Shown piece after piece: positions 14,713-20,643 of a DNA stretch of 20,643 nt (its first letter is position 1; each line of letters starts with the position of its first letter). This DNA is from an uncultured Muribaculaceae bacterium (GTDB taxonomy: Bacteria > Bacteroidota > Bacteroidia > Bacteroidales > Muribaculaceae): positions 1-20,643 of the forward strand of contig CANRZQ010000014.1 in the NCBI GenBank assembly GCA_947644475.1, read 5' to 3'. The notes beneath the pieces were generated by a model, which was given only the letters and a program-made list of their open reading frames with translations, was not told where the DNA came from and did not search any database. The position numbers and the translations under genes are program-made.

Positions 14713-14717
14713 CAGTG

Positions 14718-14870
14718 TAAATAATTTTTCAAGTCTAAGATTCAGGGTTATTATTTAGGATAAAAGTAGAAGAAAAGTAAAAAAGGATTAACGAATAAAA
14801 TGGTTTTAGGTATTTAGTGTTAGAGACACAAAACAAGAAACAGCCACACCGAGAGGTGTGGCTGTTTTGC
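14718..14870 (+). ncRNA. Candidate small RNA or leader without a gene
   Basis: Between the -7 box at 14705 and the terminator at 14840-14870 lie about 150 nt with no gene of size. The RNA would be A-rich, with a small GTGT/ACAC hairpin (14817-14829) and then the strong terminator stem. It contains AAAAAGGATTAACGAATAAA followed by ATG (14800-14802), which resembles a Bacteroidetes translation start but opens only a five-codon frame (MVLGI, then TAG). It is either a terminator-tailed small RNA or the remnant leader of a lost operon next to its DUF6377 regulator. The 338 nt between 14580 and 14917 hold nothing else that I can support. Confidence 0.4.
14840..14870. terminator. Bidirectional terminator between the orphan transcript and metK
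   Basis: ACAGCCACACC (14840-14850), a GAGA loop and GGTGTGGCTGT (14855-14865) form a perfect 11-bp stem with T-rich sequence on the plus side (TTTTGCTTT) and A-rich sequence on the other (T-rich for minus-strand transcripts). It can therefore end plus-strand transcription and also metK, whose stop is about 50 nt away. Confidence 0.88.
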
Positions 14871-14917
14871 TTTATTGTTGTTTTTGTGGAGTAAGTTTGC
14901 CGGTGCGGGCCGGAGGC

Positions 14918-16207
14918 TTAGTCTGCCAGGGCGGAGCGGAGGGCGTCGACGTAGTCGAGGCGTTCCCAGGTGAAGAGGTCGACGGTGAGGGTGCGGTCGC
15001 CGTAGTAGGGGTTGTGGAATGTCTTGGTGACGGTCTGCGGCTCGCGTCCGACGTGGCCGTAGGCTGCGGTCTCGCGGTAGATGGGCTTGCGCAGGCCCAG
15101 TCGCTGCTCTATGGCGTGTGGGCGCATGTCGAATATCTCAGATACTTTTGCCGAGAGCGCGGCATCGGAGAGGCTGATATGCGATGTGCCGAAGGTGTCG
15201 ACGCACAGGCTCACGGGGCGTGCCACGCCGATGGCGTAGGCCACTTGCACGAGAGCGCGGTCGGCGATGCCGGCGGCCACGATGTTTTTGGCGATGTGCC
15301 GTGCGGCGTAGGCTGCGGAGCGGTCGACCTTGGAGGGGTCTTTGCCTGAGAATGCGCCGCCGCCGTGTGCGCCGTGGCCTCCGTAGGTGTCGACTATGAT
15401 TTTGCGTCCGGTGAGGCCTGTGTCGCCGTGGGGGCCGCCGATTACGAATTTGCCGGTGGGGTTGACGTAGAGGAGGTAGTTGTCGTCGAAGAGGGCGCGG
15501 ATGGCTTCGGGGAGTTTGGCAAGCACGCGGGGGATGAGGATGGCGCGCACGTCTTCGGCAATCTTGTCGAGCATGGCGCGGTCGGCTATGGCCTGAGACT
15601 CGGGTGTGGCCTCGGCGGGGGCGATGAATTCGTCGTGCTGTGTGGAGATTACTATTGTGTTGATGCGCACGGGGCGGTTGGCCTCGTCGTATTCTACGGT
15701 CACCTGGCTCTTGGAGTCGGGGCGCAGGTAGGTCATGTCGCGGCCTTCGCGGCGTATGTCGGCGAGTTCGCGCAGCAGCGCGTGGCTGAGCGAGAGGGTG
15801 AGGGGCATGTATTCGGGTGTCTCGTTGCATGCGTAGCCAAACATCATGCCCTGGTCGCCTGCGCCTTGGTCGTCGGGGGTCTCACGGGTGACGCCACGGG
15901 CAATGTCGCCGCTCTGCTCGTGGATGGCGGAGAGCACGCCGCAGGAGTTGCCGTCGAACTGGAGGTCGGCGCGGTTGTATCCTATTTCGTTGATGATGCG
16001 GCGGGCCACTGTGGGGATGTCGACGTAGGCGTCGGATGTGACTTCGCCGGCCACGATTACCTGGCCTGTTGTCACCATTGTCTCGCAGGCTACGTGCGAA
16101 GATTCGTCGTAGGCGAGGAATTCGTCGAGGATGCCGTCGGAAATCTGGTCGGCAACTTTGTCGGGGTGTCCTTCCGACACCGATTCGGATGTAAAGAGGT
16201 AGTTCAT
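14918..16207 (-). CDS. metK: S-adenosylmethionine synthetase
   Basis: A 429-residue MetK, which makes S-adenosylmethionine from methionine and ATP in the cytoplasm, releasing phosphate and diphosphate. The key motifs are present: SEGHPDK (residues 11-17, ATP/methionine contacts), GAGDQGMMFGYA (about 115-126, the family signature), the catalytic-loop region PEYMPL, and the phosphate-binding GGGAFSGKDPSKVDRSAAY (about 281-299). The length is normal for Bacteroidetes MetK. The start at ATG 16207 gives the canonical MNYLFTSESVSEGHPDK. Upstream is a leader of about 165 nt with a SAM-II-like element at its 5' end, implying feedback by the product. It is transcribed alone, ending at the shared terminator near 14850. 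Confidence 0.97.
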   Translation of the reverse strand: MNYLFTSESVSEGHPDKVADQISDGILDEFLAYDESSHVACETMVTTGQVIVAGEVTSDAYVDIPTVARRIINEIGYNRADLQFDGNSCGVLSAIHEQSGDIARGVTRETPDDQGAGDQGMMFGYACNETPEYMPLTLSLSHALLRELADIRREGRDMTYLRPDSKSQVTVEYDEANRPVRINTIVISTQHDEFIAPAEATPESQAIADRAMLDKIAEDVRAILIPRVLAKLPEAIRALFDDNYLLYVNPTGKFVIGGPHGDTGLTGRKIIVDTYGGHGAHGGGAFSGKDPSKVDRSAAYAARHIAKNIVAAGIADRALVQVAYAIGVARPVSLCVDTFGTSHISLSDAALSAKVSEIFDMRPHAIEQRLGLRKPIYRETAAYGHVGREPQTVTKTFHNPYYGDRTLTVDLFTWERLDYVDALRSALAD

Positions 16208-16310
16208 AATTTGATAAAAAAAATTGGCGGGATTTTGGCGTGACTACCAAAAACGCGTCAATCGGCGAGGAAAATTGATATTTTCGAGGGGTGCCGTGAA
16301 TGAGGGCACC

Positions 16311-16362
16311 GGGCGATTTTAGCATTTTTTCGAGTGGTTGCAAGCAGCCAAATTTGTCCACG
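16311..16362 (-). promoter_or_regulatory. Candidate SAM-II-like riboswitch in the metK leader
   Basis: On the minus strand, 8-10 nt after the predicted start site, GUGG (358-361 of the 16,000s) and CCAC (334-337) enclose a 20-nt loop that contains AUUUGG and GCUUGCAA. The sequence then continues with an A-rich stretch and GCUAAAA (16317-16323), followed by GCC (16312-16314), which can pair with the loop's GGC. This order (stem, AUUU...UUGCAA loop, then GCUAAAA and a short pairing tail) mirrors the H-type pseudoknot of the SAM-II aptamer, and the gene behind it makes SAM. The second pseudoknot helix pairs imperfectly (one mismatch), so this is a candidate judged from memory of the consensus, not a model hit. 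A GGTGCC/GGCACC hairpin (16290-16310) follows and could be part of the expression platform. Confidence 0.55.
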
Positions 16363-16376
16363 TTTGATTTGGATTG

Positions 16377-16384
16377 CAAAGTTA
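16377..16384 (-). promoter_or_regulatory. metK promoter (-7 box)
   Basis: Read on the minus strand, TAACTTTG matches TAnnTTTG exactly. A TTG at the expected -33 distance is not apparent. The start site near 16370 yields a leader of about 165 nt, long for this genome, which fits a leader-based control element. The 411 nt between metK and the next gene hold this promoter, the riboswitch candidate, a terminator and a 9-bp repeat. Confidence 0.65.
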
Positions 16385-16424
16385 CGCAAATTCCCCCGAA
16401 GCGGAGGGTTTCGCAGGGTTAAAA

Positions 16425-16462
16425 ATTATTAAAAATACGAAACCCCGCGTTGAAACGCGGGG
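16425..16462 (-). terminator. Terminator of the outer-membrane protein gene
   Basis: CCCCGCGTT (16443-16451) and AACGCGGGG (16454-16462) form a GC-rich 8-9-bp hairpin. On the minus strand it is followed by TTTCGTATTTTT and more T-rich sequence, consistent with an intrinsic terminator for the gene ending at 16619. Confidence 0.7.
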
Positions 16463-16475
16463 CACGGAGGCAGGA

Positions 16476-16565
16476 TAGGTAAGATAGGAGCCATAGGAGA
16501 CTTAGGAGCCTTAGAATCTTAGGAAACTTAGGAATCCCAGGAAATCATAGGCATCCTATGAGTCT
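16476..16565. repeat. 9-bp-period TAGG/CCTA tandem repeat, copy 3 (longest)
   Basis: Ten units lie in phase, among them TAGGTAAGA, TAGGAGCCA, TAGGAGACT, TAGGAGCCT, TAGGAAACT, TAGGAATCC, TAGGCATCC and TATGAGTCT. One 8-bp and one 10-bp unit offset each other, so the overall 9-bp phase is restored. It lies in the 3' untranslated region of the outer-membrane protein gene, between its stop and its terminator. A separate CTTTGCC-TTT-GGCAAAG hairpin (16580-16596) sits closer to the stop. Confidence 0.88.
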
Positions 16566-16618
16566 CAAGCCGGAGGGTTCTTTGCCTTTGGCAAAGCGCT
16601 TCGCGGTTGGAGTTCCTG

Positions 16619-19429
16619 TTAGAAGCGGCGGCGTCCGCCGGGAGGGGGACCGGGATGGCCGCCACGAGGGCCGCGGTCCCAATGGTCGGTGTCGGAGGGG
16701 CCTTCGCCTTTTGCAAAGGTGTTGAATTTGTAGGAGAACGACGCCATGAAGTAGCGGGTGAGGGAGTTGTACTGTGTGTCGTCGATGTAGTTGGCGGTGA
16801 TGGAGCGGTAGATGTTGGAGCGTTGCTGGAGGAGGTCGTAGGCCGAGATGGTGACGGTTGCCTGGCGGCCCCGCAGGAACTGGTAGGCTATCGAGGCGTT
16901 CCACATCCATTCGCGTTTGTCGTAGCCGGCGGAGTATCCGGAGGTGGCGGTGTAGTTGAGGTCGGTCTGGAGGACGAGGCCGAAGGGGGCGTACCACGCG
17001 CCGTTGAAGGAGCCGCCATAGTTGTGGACGGTGCGGTTTGCCGTGGTCTGCACGGAGTTGGTGACGTACTGTATTGAGTAGCGGGGGCGTATTTCGAGTT
17101 CGAGGTTGTCGGGACGCCATGCGAATCCGAACGATTCGTTGAGGCCAAAGTTGCCGGAGCGGTTTTTAAGGTCGTTGTTGTAGCCTATCGACGATGAGTA
17201 GGACATCATCAGGTGGTTGTTGAATGTGAAGGCTTTGTTTCCGGGAATGGGGAACGATACCATTGTGAAGAGGCGTGCGTCCCATACGCCGTTGACGTTT
17301 TCGTAGGTTGTGAAGCGTCCGCCGGTCTTGGGGTCGAATGTGGTGTGTGATATGATGCTGTTCTGGGCTACGTTGGCCATGAGCATTGCCATGATGGCGC
17401 GCTGGCGCTGTGGCTCGAAGTCGGAGAAGCGTGCGCGCAGGCCGTGGCGGAATGTGGGGTCGAGGTTGGGGTTACCCTGAACGATGTTGAGGGGGTCGCT
17501 TTCGTCGGCCACGGGCTGGAGTTGTGTCATCGAGGGCTGTGACGAGCGTCCGAAGTAGTCGATGTTGAGGGAGCGGGTCTTCGACATTTTGAGTTTGTAG
17601 CGCAGGTAGGGTGCGTAGTTCCATACCCATCGCTCGGGGATGTTCTTCGATGAGTTGATCAGGTCGGTGGATTTCGACATCTGGGGCACGAGTGATATGC
17701 CGACGTCGATTGTGTTCTCCTTGCTCACGTGTTTGTATCCCACGCGGATGTCCTGGTTCATGTAATTGTTGCGGAAGCGGTTGCTGAGCCTTTCGTTGAG
17801 GTTGAGTTCGGGCGATATTACGGGGTCGCCGTCCCATCCGTCGGGGAATGTGACGGGATGGTCGTAGGTGAGTTTGTCGGCGTTGTTCCAGCGGTACTGG
17901 AATTGGTAGGCGAATGTAAGGAAGTTGCCTTTGGCGGGGTTGCCGAGAGGCTCGGTCCATGATACGCGTGTCGAGAAGGTGTTTGTCCAGGTGTGGTCGT
18001 TGGCATACTGGTCGTAGAGGTCGACGGAGTCGTTGACAAGGAAGAATTTGTTCCAGGAGTAGGTGTTGGTTCTCTCGCGGACGTTGGACGAGCGGAAGTT
18101 GGCGAACACTGAGAAGGAGCGTCCGGGGCGGCTGCGGAATTTGTGGTTGTAGATGATGCGTGCGCCGAATTCTGTGGAGTTGCCGTCGGACGATGAGCGG
18201 TTTACGCTTCGTGTTACGTCGGCTCGGTGTGCTCCGCCCGATTGGGTAAGGGCCTCGGATGCAGATTCGGAGTCGCTGTAATTGAGCGAGAAGTTGGGAC
18301 GGAACTCAAAGGTGTTGAACGAGTCGGGGTTCCATACGATGCGGAAGTCGCCTCGGATGTTGTGTCCGCGGTCGATTGAGTTGCGGTCGGAGTTCTGGTA
18401 TGATGTGGAGTCGGCAAAGAGATATTCGCGTTCCTGGCGGGTTGCCGACGAGCGTCGGCTGTTGGAGTACATGACGTCGCCGCCTATTCGGAATTTTTCT
18501 TCGTTGCCGATATTGAAGTTCACGCCGAAGGCGTTGGAGCGTGATATGCCGTTGTCGCCTCCGAAGCGGCGGAAGCGTCCGGCTCCGCCGTCGGTGAAGT
18601 TGAGGTCGTTGATGTTGTTGAGTCCGCCGAGGAATGTAATCTGGTTTCCGCCCCAGAAGCGGTTGATGTTGAACGAGCCTTTGTAGCGGCTGTCGGTGCC
18701 GTATCCGGCCTCGACGGTTCCGAACCATCCGTTTTGCATGCCTTTTTTCACGGTGAGGTTTATCACGGTCTCGTCTTCGCCGTCGTCGACGCCGGTGAGG
18801 CGGGCGAGGTCGCTCTTGCGGTCGACCACCTGGAGTTTCTCAATCATGTTTACGGGCAGGTTCTTGGAGGCCACTTTCGGGTCGTCGGAGAAAAATTCTT
18901 TGCCGTCGACGAGTATTTTGGTGATTTCCTTTCCGTTGTGCGTGATTTTGCCTTCGGAGTCGACTTCCACGCCGGGGAGGCGTTTGAGCAGGTCCTCGAC
19001 CACGGCGTTAGGCTGTGTCTTGTAGGAGTCGGCGTTGAATTCGACGGTGTCTTCCATCACCTTTACGGGGGTCTTGATGCCTACGACGGTGGTTTCTTTG
19101 AGGGCGATAGCGTTTTCCTGCATCTTTATGGTGCCTGCGGCGAGGTTTTTGCCGTCGACACGCACGGGGCGGTGTATCGGGTTGTAGCCTACGTATGAGG
19201 CTTCGAGGATGTATCGTCCGGCCTTGATGTCGGTGAGGGTGAATCGTCCGTTGTCGTTGGTGAGCACGCCTTTTACGGCTGTTGAGTCGGATGTGGCGAG
19301 CAGGCGCACTGTGGCGCGGATGAGCGGTTCGTCGAATTCGTCGACAATTGTGCCCGTGATGTTGAACGCACGGGCCGCGACAGCCGACATGAGAAGGATG
19401 AGCAGAAACGTGTACTTTTGGAATTTCAT
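16619..19429 (-). CDS. Outer-membrane beta-barrel protein with carboxypeptidase-regulatory-like domain (TonB-receptor-like)
   Basis: A 936-residue protein. The start is ATG 19429, which opens a signal peptide (MKFQKYTFLLILLMSAVAARA, cleaved before FNITG); the frame runs further upstream but through the promoter. Domains: a CarboxypepD-regulatory-like beta-sandwich (about 22-105, GTIVDEFDEPLIRATVRLL, GRYILEASYVGY), a plug-like domain (about 108-230, VVEDLLKRLPGVEVDSEG, TKILVDGKEFF) and a long barrel of alternating strands (about 232-900) typical of the outer membrane beta-barrel family near PF14905. The barrel ends with YFMASFSYKFN, followed by about 35 residues rich in Gly, Pro and Arg and a terminal Phe. 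There is no SusD partner and no obvious TonB box, so it is probably not a glycan-uptake SusC; the substrate is unknown. It has its own promoter and terminator. Confidence 0.88.
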   Translation of the reverse strand: MKFQKYTFLLILLMSAVAARAFNITGTIVDEFDEPLIRATVRLLATSDSTAVKGVLTNDNGRFTLTDIKAGRYILEASYVGYNPIHRPVRVDGKNLAAGTIKMQENAIALKETTVVGIKTPVKVMEDTVEFNADSYKTQPNAVVEDLLKRLPGVEVDSEGKITHNGKEITKILVDGKEFFSDDPKVASKNLPVNMIEKLQVVDRKSDLARLTGVDDGEDETVINLTVKKGMQNGWFGTVEAGYGTDSRYKGSFNINRFWGGNQITFLGGLNNINDLNFTDGGAGRFRRFGGDNGISRSNAFGVNFNIGNEEKFRIGGDVMYSNSRRSSATRQEREYLFADSTSYQNSDRNSIDRGHNIRGDFRIVWNPDSFNTFEFRPNFSLNYSDSESASEALTQSGGAHRADVTRSVNRSSSDGNSTEFGARIIYNHKFRSRPGRSFSVFANFRSSNVRERTNTYSWNKFFLVNDSVDLYDQYANDHTWTNTFSTRVSWTEPLGNPAKGNFLTFAYQFQYRWNNADKLTYDHPVTFPDGWDGDPVISPELNLNERLSNRFRNNYMNQDIRVGYKHVSKENTIDVGISLVPQMSKSTDLINSSKNIPERWVWNYAPYLRYKLKMSKTRSLNIDYFGRSSQPSMTQLQPVADESDPLNIVQGNPNLDPTFRHGLRARFSDFEPQRQRAIMAMLMANVAQNSIISHTTFDPKTGGRFTTYENVNGVWDARLFTMVSFPIPGNKAFTFNNHLMMSYSSSIGYNNDLKNRSGNFGLNESFGFAWRPDNLELEIRPRYSIQYVTNSVQTTANRTVHNYGGSFNGAWYAPFGLVLQTDLNYTATSGYSAGYDKREWMWNASIAYQFLRGRQATVTISAYDLLQQRSNIYRSITANYIDDTQYNSLTRYFMASFSYKFNTFAKGEGPSDTDHWDRGPRGGHPGPPPGGRRRF

Positions 19430-19474
19430 TGGAAATATATATGTTTTTGAAGACTTTCTTGTTGAAATGTATTG

Positions 19475-19504
19475 CAAAGTTACATATAATATGCAGACGG
19501 GCAA
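19475..19504 (-). promoter_or_regulatory. Promoter of the outer-membrane protein gene
   Basis: On the minus strand, TTG (19502-19504), a 19-bp spacer and TAACTTTG (19475-19482) match the Bacteroidetes consensus. The start site near 19468 gives a leader of about 38 nt and shows that an upstream in-frame start at 19504 cannot be used from this promoter. Confidence 0.8.
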
Positions 19505-19568
19505 CAGAGTGTCGACATACGGGGTGATTTTGCCGATGTTTCCCGATGATTAACTTTTGTTAACAATA

Positions 19569-19601
19569 AATAGGCTCCATAGGAAGCCTATGAAGCCTAT
19601 T
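19569..19601 (-). terminator. nifJ terminator hairpin formed by the 9-bp repeat
   Basis: In nifJ mRNA the 15 nt AAUAGGCUUCAUAGG pair fully with CCUAUGGAGCCUAUU around a CUU loop, with one G-U pair, followed by UAUUGUU. The opposite strand would have a C/A mismatch at that position, so the stem is better on the nifJ strand. It begins about 20 nt after the nifJ stop. Confidence 0.65.
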
Positions 19602-19606
19602 TATAT
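19571..19606. repeat. 9-bp-period TAGG/CCTA tandem repeat, copy 4
   Basis: The units TAGGCTCCA, TAGGAAGCC, TATGAAGCC and TATTTATAT keep the 9-bp phase. This copy coincides with the nifJ terminator stem and runs into a perfect 16-bp AT palindrome (19599-19614). Confidence 0.75.
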
Positions 19607-19621
19607 ATATAAATCCTTCTG

Positions 19622-20643
19622 TTATTTTACTTCGGGATCTACGCCCCACTGCTGGAGGGCGAGACGGCGGTAGTTGTTGTAACGCCACATTGCGTTAGCC
19701 TTGGCTGCTGCGAAGAGTTCGGCGGCAATGTCGGGGTATTGCTTGAGAACGGATGCGTAGCGAACCTCGCCTTTGAGGAAGTCGTCGAACTTATCCCAGT
19801 CGGGCTGCTTGGAGTCGAGGGTGAAGGGGTTCTTGCCTTCGAGTTCGAGGGCGGGGTTGTAGCGCCAGAGGTGCCAGTAGCCGCATTCGACGGCGCGGGC
19901 CTGTTCGGCCTGTGAGTGACCCATGCCTGATTTGAGGCCGTGGTTGATACAGGGCGAGTAGGCGATGATGAGCGAGGGACCGTCGTAGGCTTCGGCTTCG
20001 CGGATTGCTTTGAGAGTCTGGGCGTTGTCGGCACCCATTGCTATCTGTGCCACGTATACGTAGCCGTAGGTGGATGCGATAAGGCCGAGGTCCTTTTTGC
20101 GGATGCGCTTGCCGGAAGCGGCGAATTTGGCGATGGCGCCGAGCGGGGTGGCTTTGGATGCCTGGCCGCCGGTGTTGGAGTAAACTTCGGTGTCGACAAC
20201 GAGGACGTTGACGTTCTTGCCGGATGCGAGCACGTGGTCGAGGCCGCCGAAGCCGATGTCGTAGGCAGCACCGTCGCCGGCGATGATCCACTGTGAGCGG
20301 CGTGCGATGAATGCCTTGTGGGCCACGATGCCGCGGCAGATGTCGCAGGTGCCTGCTTCGCACAGGGGCACGATCTGGTCGCGTACGGAGCGTGTGATGG
20401 CTGCGTTGTCGCGGTTTTCGAGCCACTGTTTTGCGAGGGCCTTGATTTCATCGGAGCAGCAGTCGCATGTCTGGGCTTCGGTCATGAGCTGGACGAGGCG
20501 TTCCTGCATTTTTTCGTTGGCGATGGTCATGCCGAGGCCGAATTCTGCGAAGTCCTCGAAGAGTGAGTTTGCCCATGCGGGTCCGTTGCCACGGTCGTTG
20601 GTGGTGTAGGGGGTGGAGGGCACTGAGCCTGAGTAGATTGATG
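19622..20643 (-). CDS. nifJ: Pyruvate:ferredoxin oxidoreductase, C-terminal part (5' end outside window)
   Basis: The last 339 residues of a single-chain pyruvate:ferredoxin (flavodoxin) oxidoreductase, which oxidises pyruvate with CoA to acetyl-CoA and CO2 and reduces ferredoxin. The visible part begins SIYSGSVPSTPYTTNDRG and NSLFEDFAEFGLGM, as expected after the Fe-S-binding segment. It contains the thiamine-diphosphate site GDGAAYDIGFGGLDHV, DTEVYSNTGGQASKATP and SYGYVYVAQ-like ASTYGYVYVAQIAMG, and the SPCINHG cysteine that ligates the proximal cluster in the known structure. The full protein is about 1180 residues, so roughly 840 residues lie off the right edge. The region between the substrate segment and the thiamine site has an unusual cysteine cluster (CDCC and CEAGTCDIC). 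The frame remains open to the window edge. Confidence 0.95.
   Translation of the reverse strand, partial: SIYSGSVPSTPYTTNDRGNGPAWANSLFEDFAEFGLGMTIANEKMQERLVQLMTEAQTCDCCSDEIKALAKQWLENRDNAAITRSVRDQIVPLCEAGTCDICRGIVAHKAFIARRSQWIIAGDGAAYDIGFGGLDHVLASGKNVNVLVVDTEVYSNTGGQASKATPLGAIAKFAASGKRIRKKDLGLIASTYGYVYVAQIAMGADNAQTLKAIREAEAYDGPSLIIAYSPCINHGLKSGMGHSQAEQARAVECGYWHLWRYNPALELEGKNPFTLDSKQPDWDKFDDFLKGEVRYASVLKQYPDIAAELFAAAKANAMWRYNNYRRLALQQWGVDPEVK

Noticed and set aside
15365..16243. Long open frame of 292 codons antisense to metK
   Set aside because: It mirrors metK codon by codon, has a low-complexity Gly/Val/His/Asp composition typical of antisense frames in GC-rich genes, and metK is unmistakable.
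16290..16310. GGTGCC/GGCACC hairpin in the metK leader as an intrinsic terminator
   Set aside because: On the minus strand it is followed by CCTCGAAAATATC, without a T tract, so attenuation by this hairpin is not supported.
16580..16596. CTTTGCC-TTT-GGCAAAG hairpin as the terminator of the outer-membrane protein gene
   Set aside because: No T run follows it on the minus strand; the hairpin at 16443-16462 has one and is preferred.
19430..19504. Upstream start for the outer-membrane protein (MPVCILYV...)
   Set aside because: The extension runs through the predicted promoter and start site and would bury the signal peptide at residue 26.

Overview
The window looks like a chromosomal segment of a GC-rich gut Bacteroidales, most likely Muribaculaceae (order confident, family inferred). 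Nearly every transcription start I could place carries the Bacteroidetes -7 element TAnnTTTG, several with a TTG about 19-20 bp upstream. The gene content agrees: a giant secreted FnIII/choice-of-anchor protein with the YYNLQG...GIYIRR-type C-terminal tail, the DUF4271-hemD-rnpA-yidD-tatD neighbourhood, a DUF6377 regulator, a carboxypeptidase-regulatory-like outer-membrane barrel and a one-piece pyruvate:ferredoxin oxidoreductase. No phage, insertion sequence, CRISPR array, tRNA or rRNA is visible.

Layout. 1-1052 (minus): an lrgA-lrgB pair; lrgB runs off the left edge. 1053-1560: a divergent intergenic region with an unexplained cluster of inverted repeats ending in a terminator-like hairpin. 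1561-6033 (plus): a 1490-residue secreted surface protein with its own promoter and a very clear terminator. 6145-10374 (plus): a translationally overlapping operon of a small lipoprotein, a YciH/SUI1-like protein and an AddA-type helicase-nuclease. 10375-10619: a compound array of 7-bp and 9-bp repeats, then a promoter. 10620-13483 (plus): DUF4271, hemD, rnpA, yidD, then a second compound repeat array and a compact TatD-type hydrolase. 13539-14579 (plus): a membrane-anchored DUF6377 regulator. 14580-14917: an AT-rich region with a promoter and leader but no gene of size behind it, ending in a shared bidirectional terminator. 14918-16207 (minus): metK, with a long leader whose first 50 nt resemble a SAM-II aptamer. 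16619-19429 (minus): the outer-membrane barrel protein. 19622-20643 (minus): the C-terminal third of nifJ, entering from the right edge.

How the parts relate. metK supplies S-adenosylmethionine and appears to be feedback-controlled through its leader. hemD (haem/sirohaem) shares a transcript with rnpA (tRNA 5' maturation) and yidD (membrane-protein insertion), a grouping common in Bacteroidetes. AddA would process double-strand ends, but its AddB partner is not in the window.

The most unusual signal is non-coding. Four intergenic spots (10455, 12839, 16476, 19571) carry a degenerate tandem repeat with a strict 9-bp period built on TAGG/CCTA. Each lies just downstream of a stop codon, at two of them combined with 7-bp repeats. 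At nifJ the repeat folds into the probable transcription terminator. The inverted-repeat cluster at 1181-1428 and the gene-less promoter-leader-terminator unit at 14705-14870 are the next best candidates for something undescribed.
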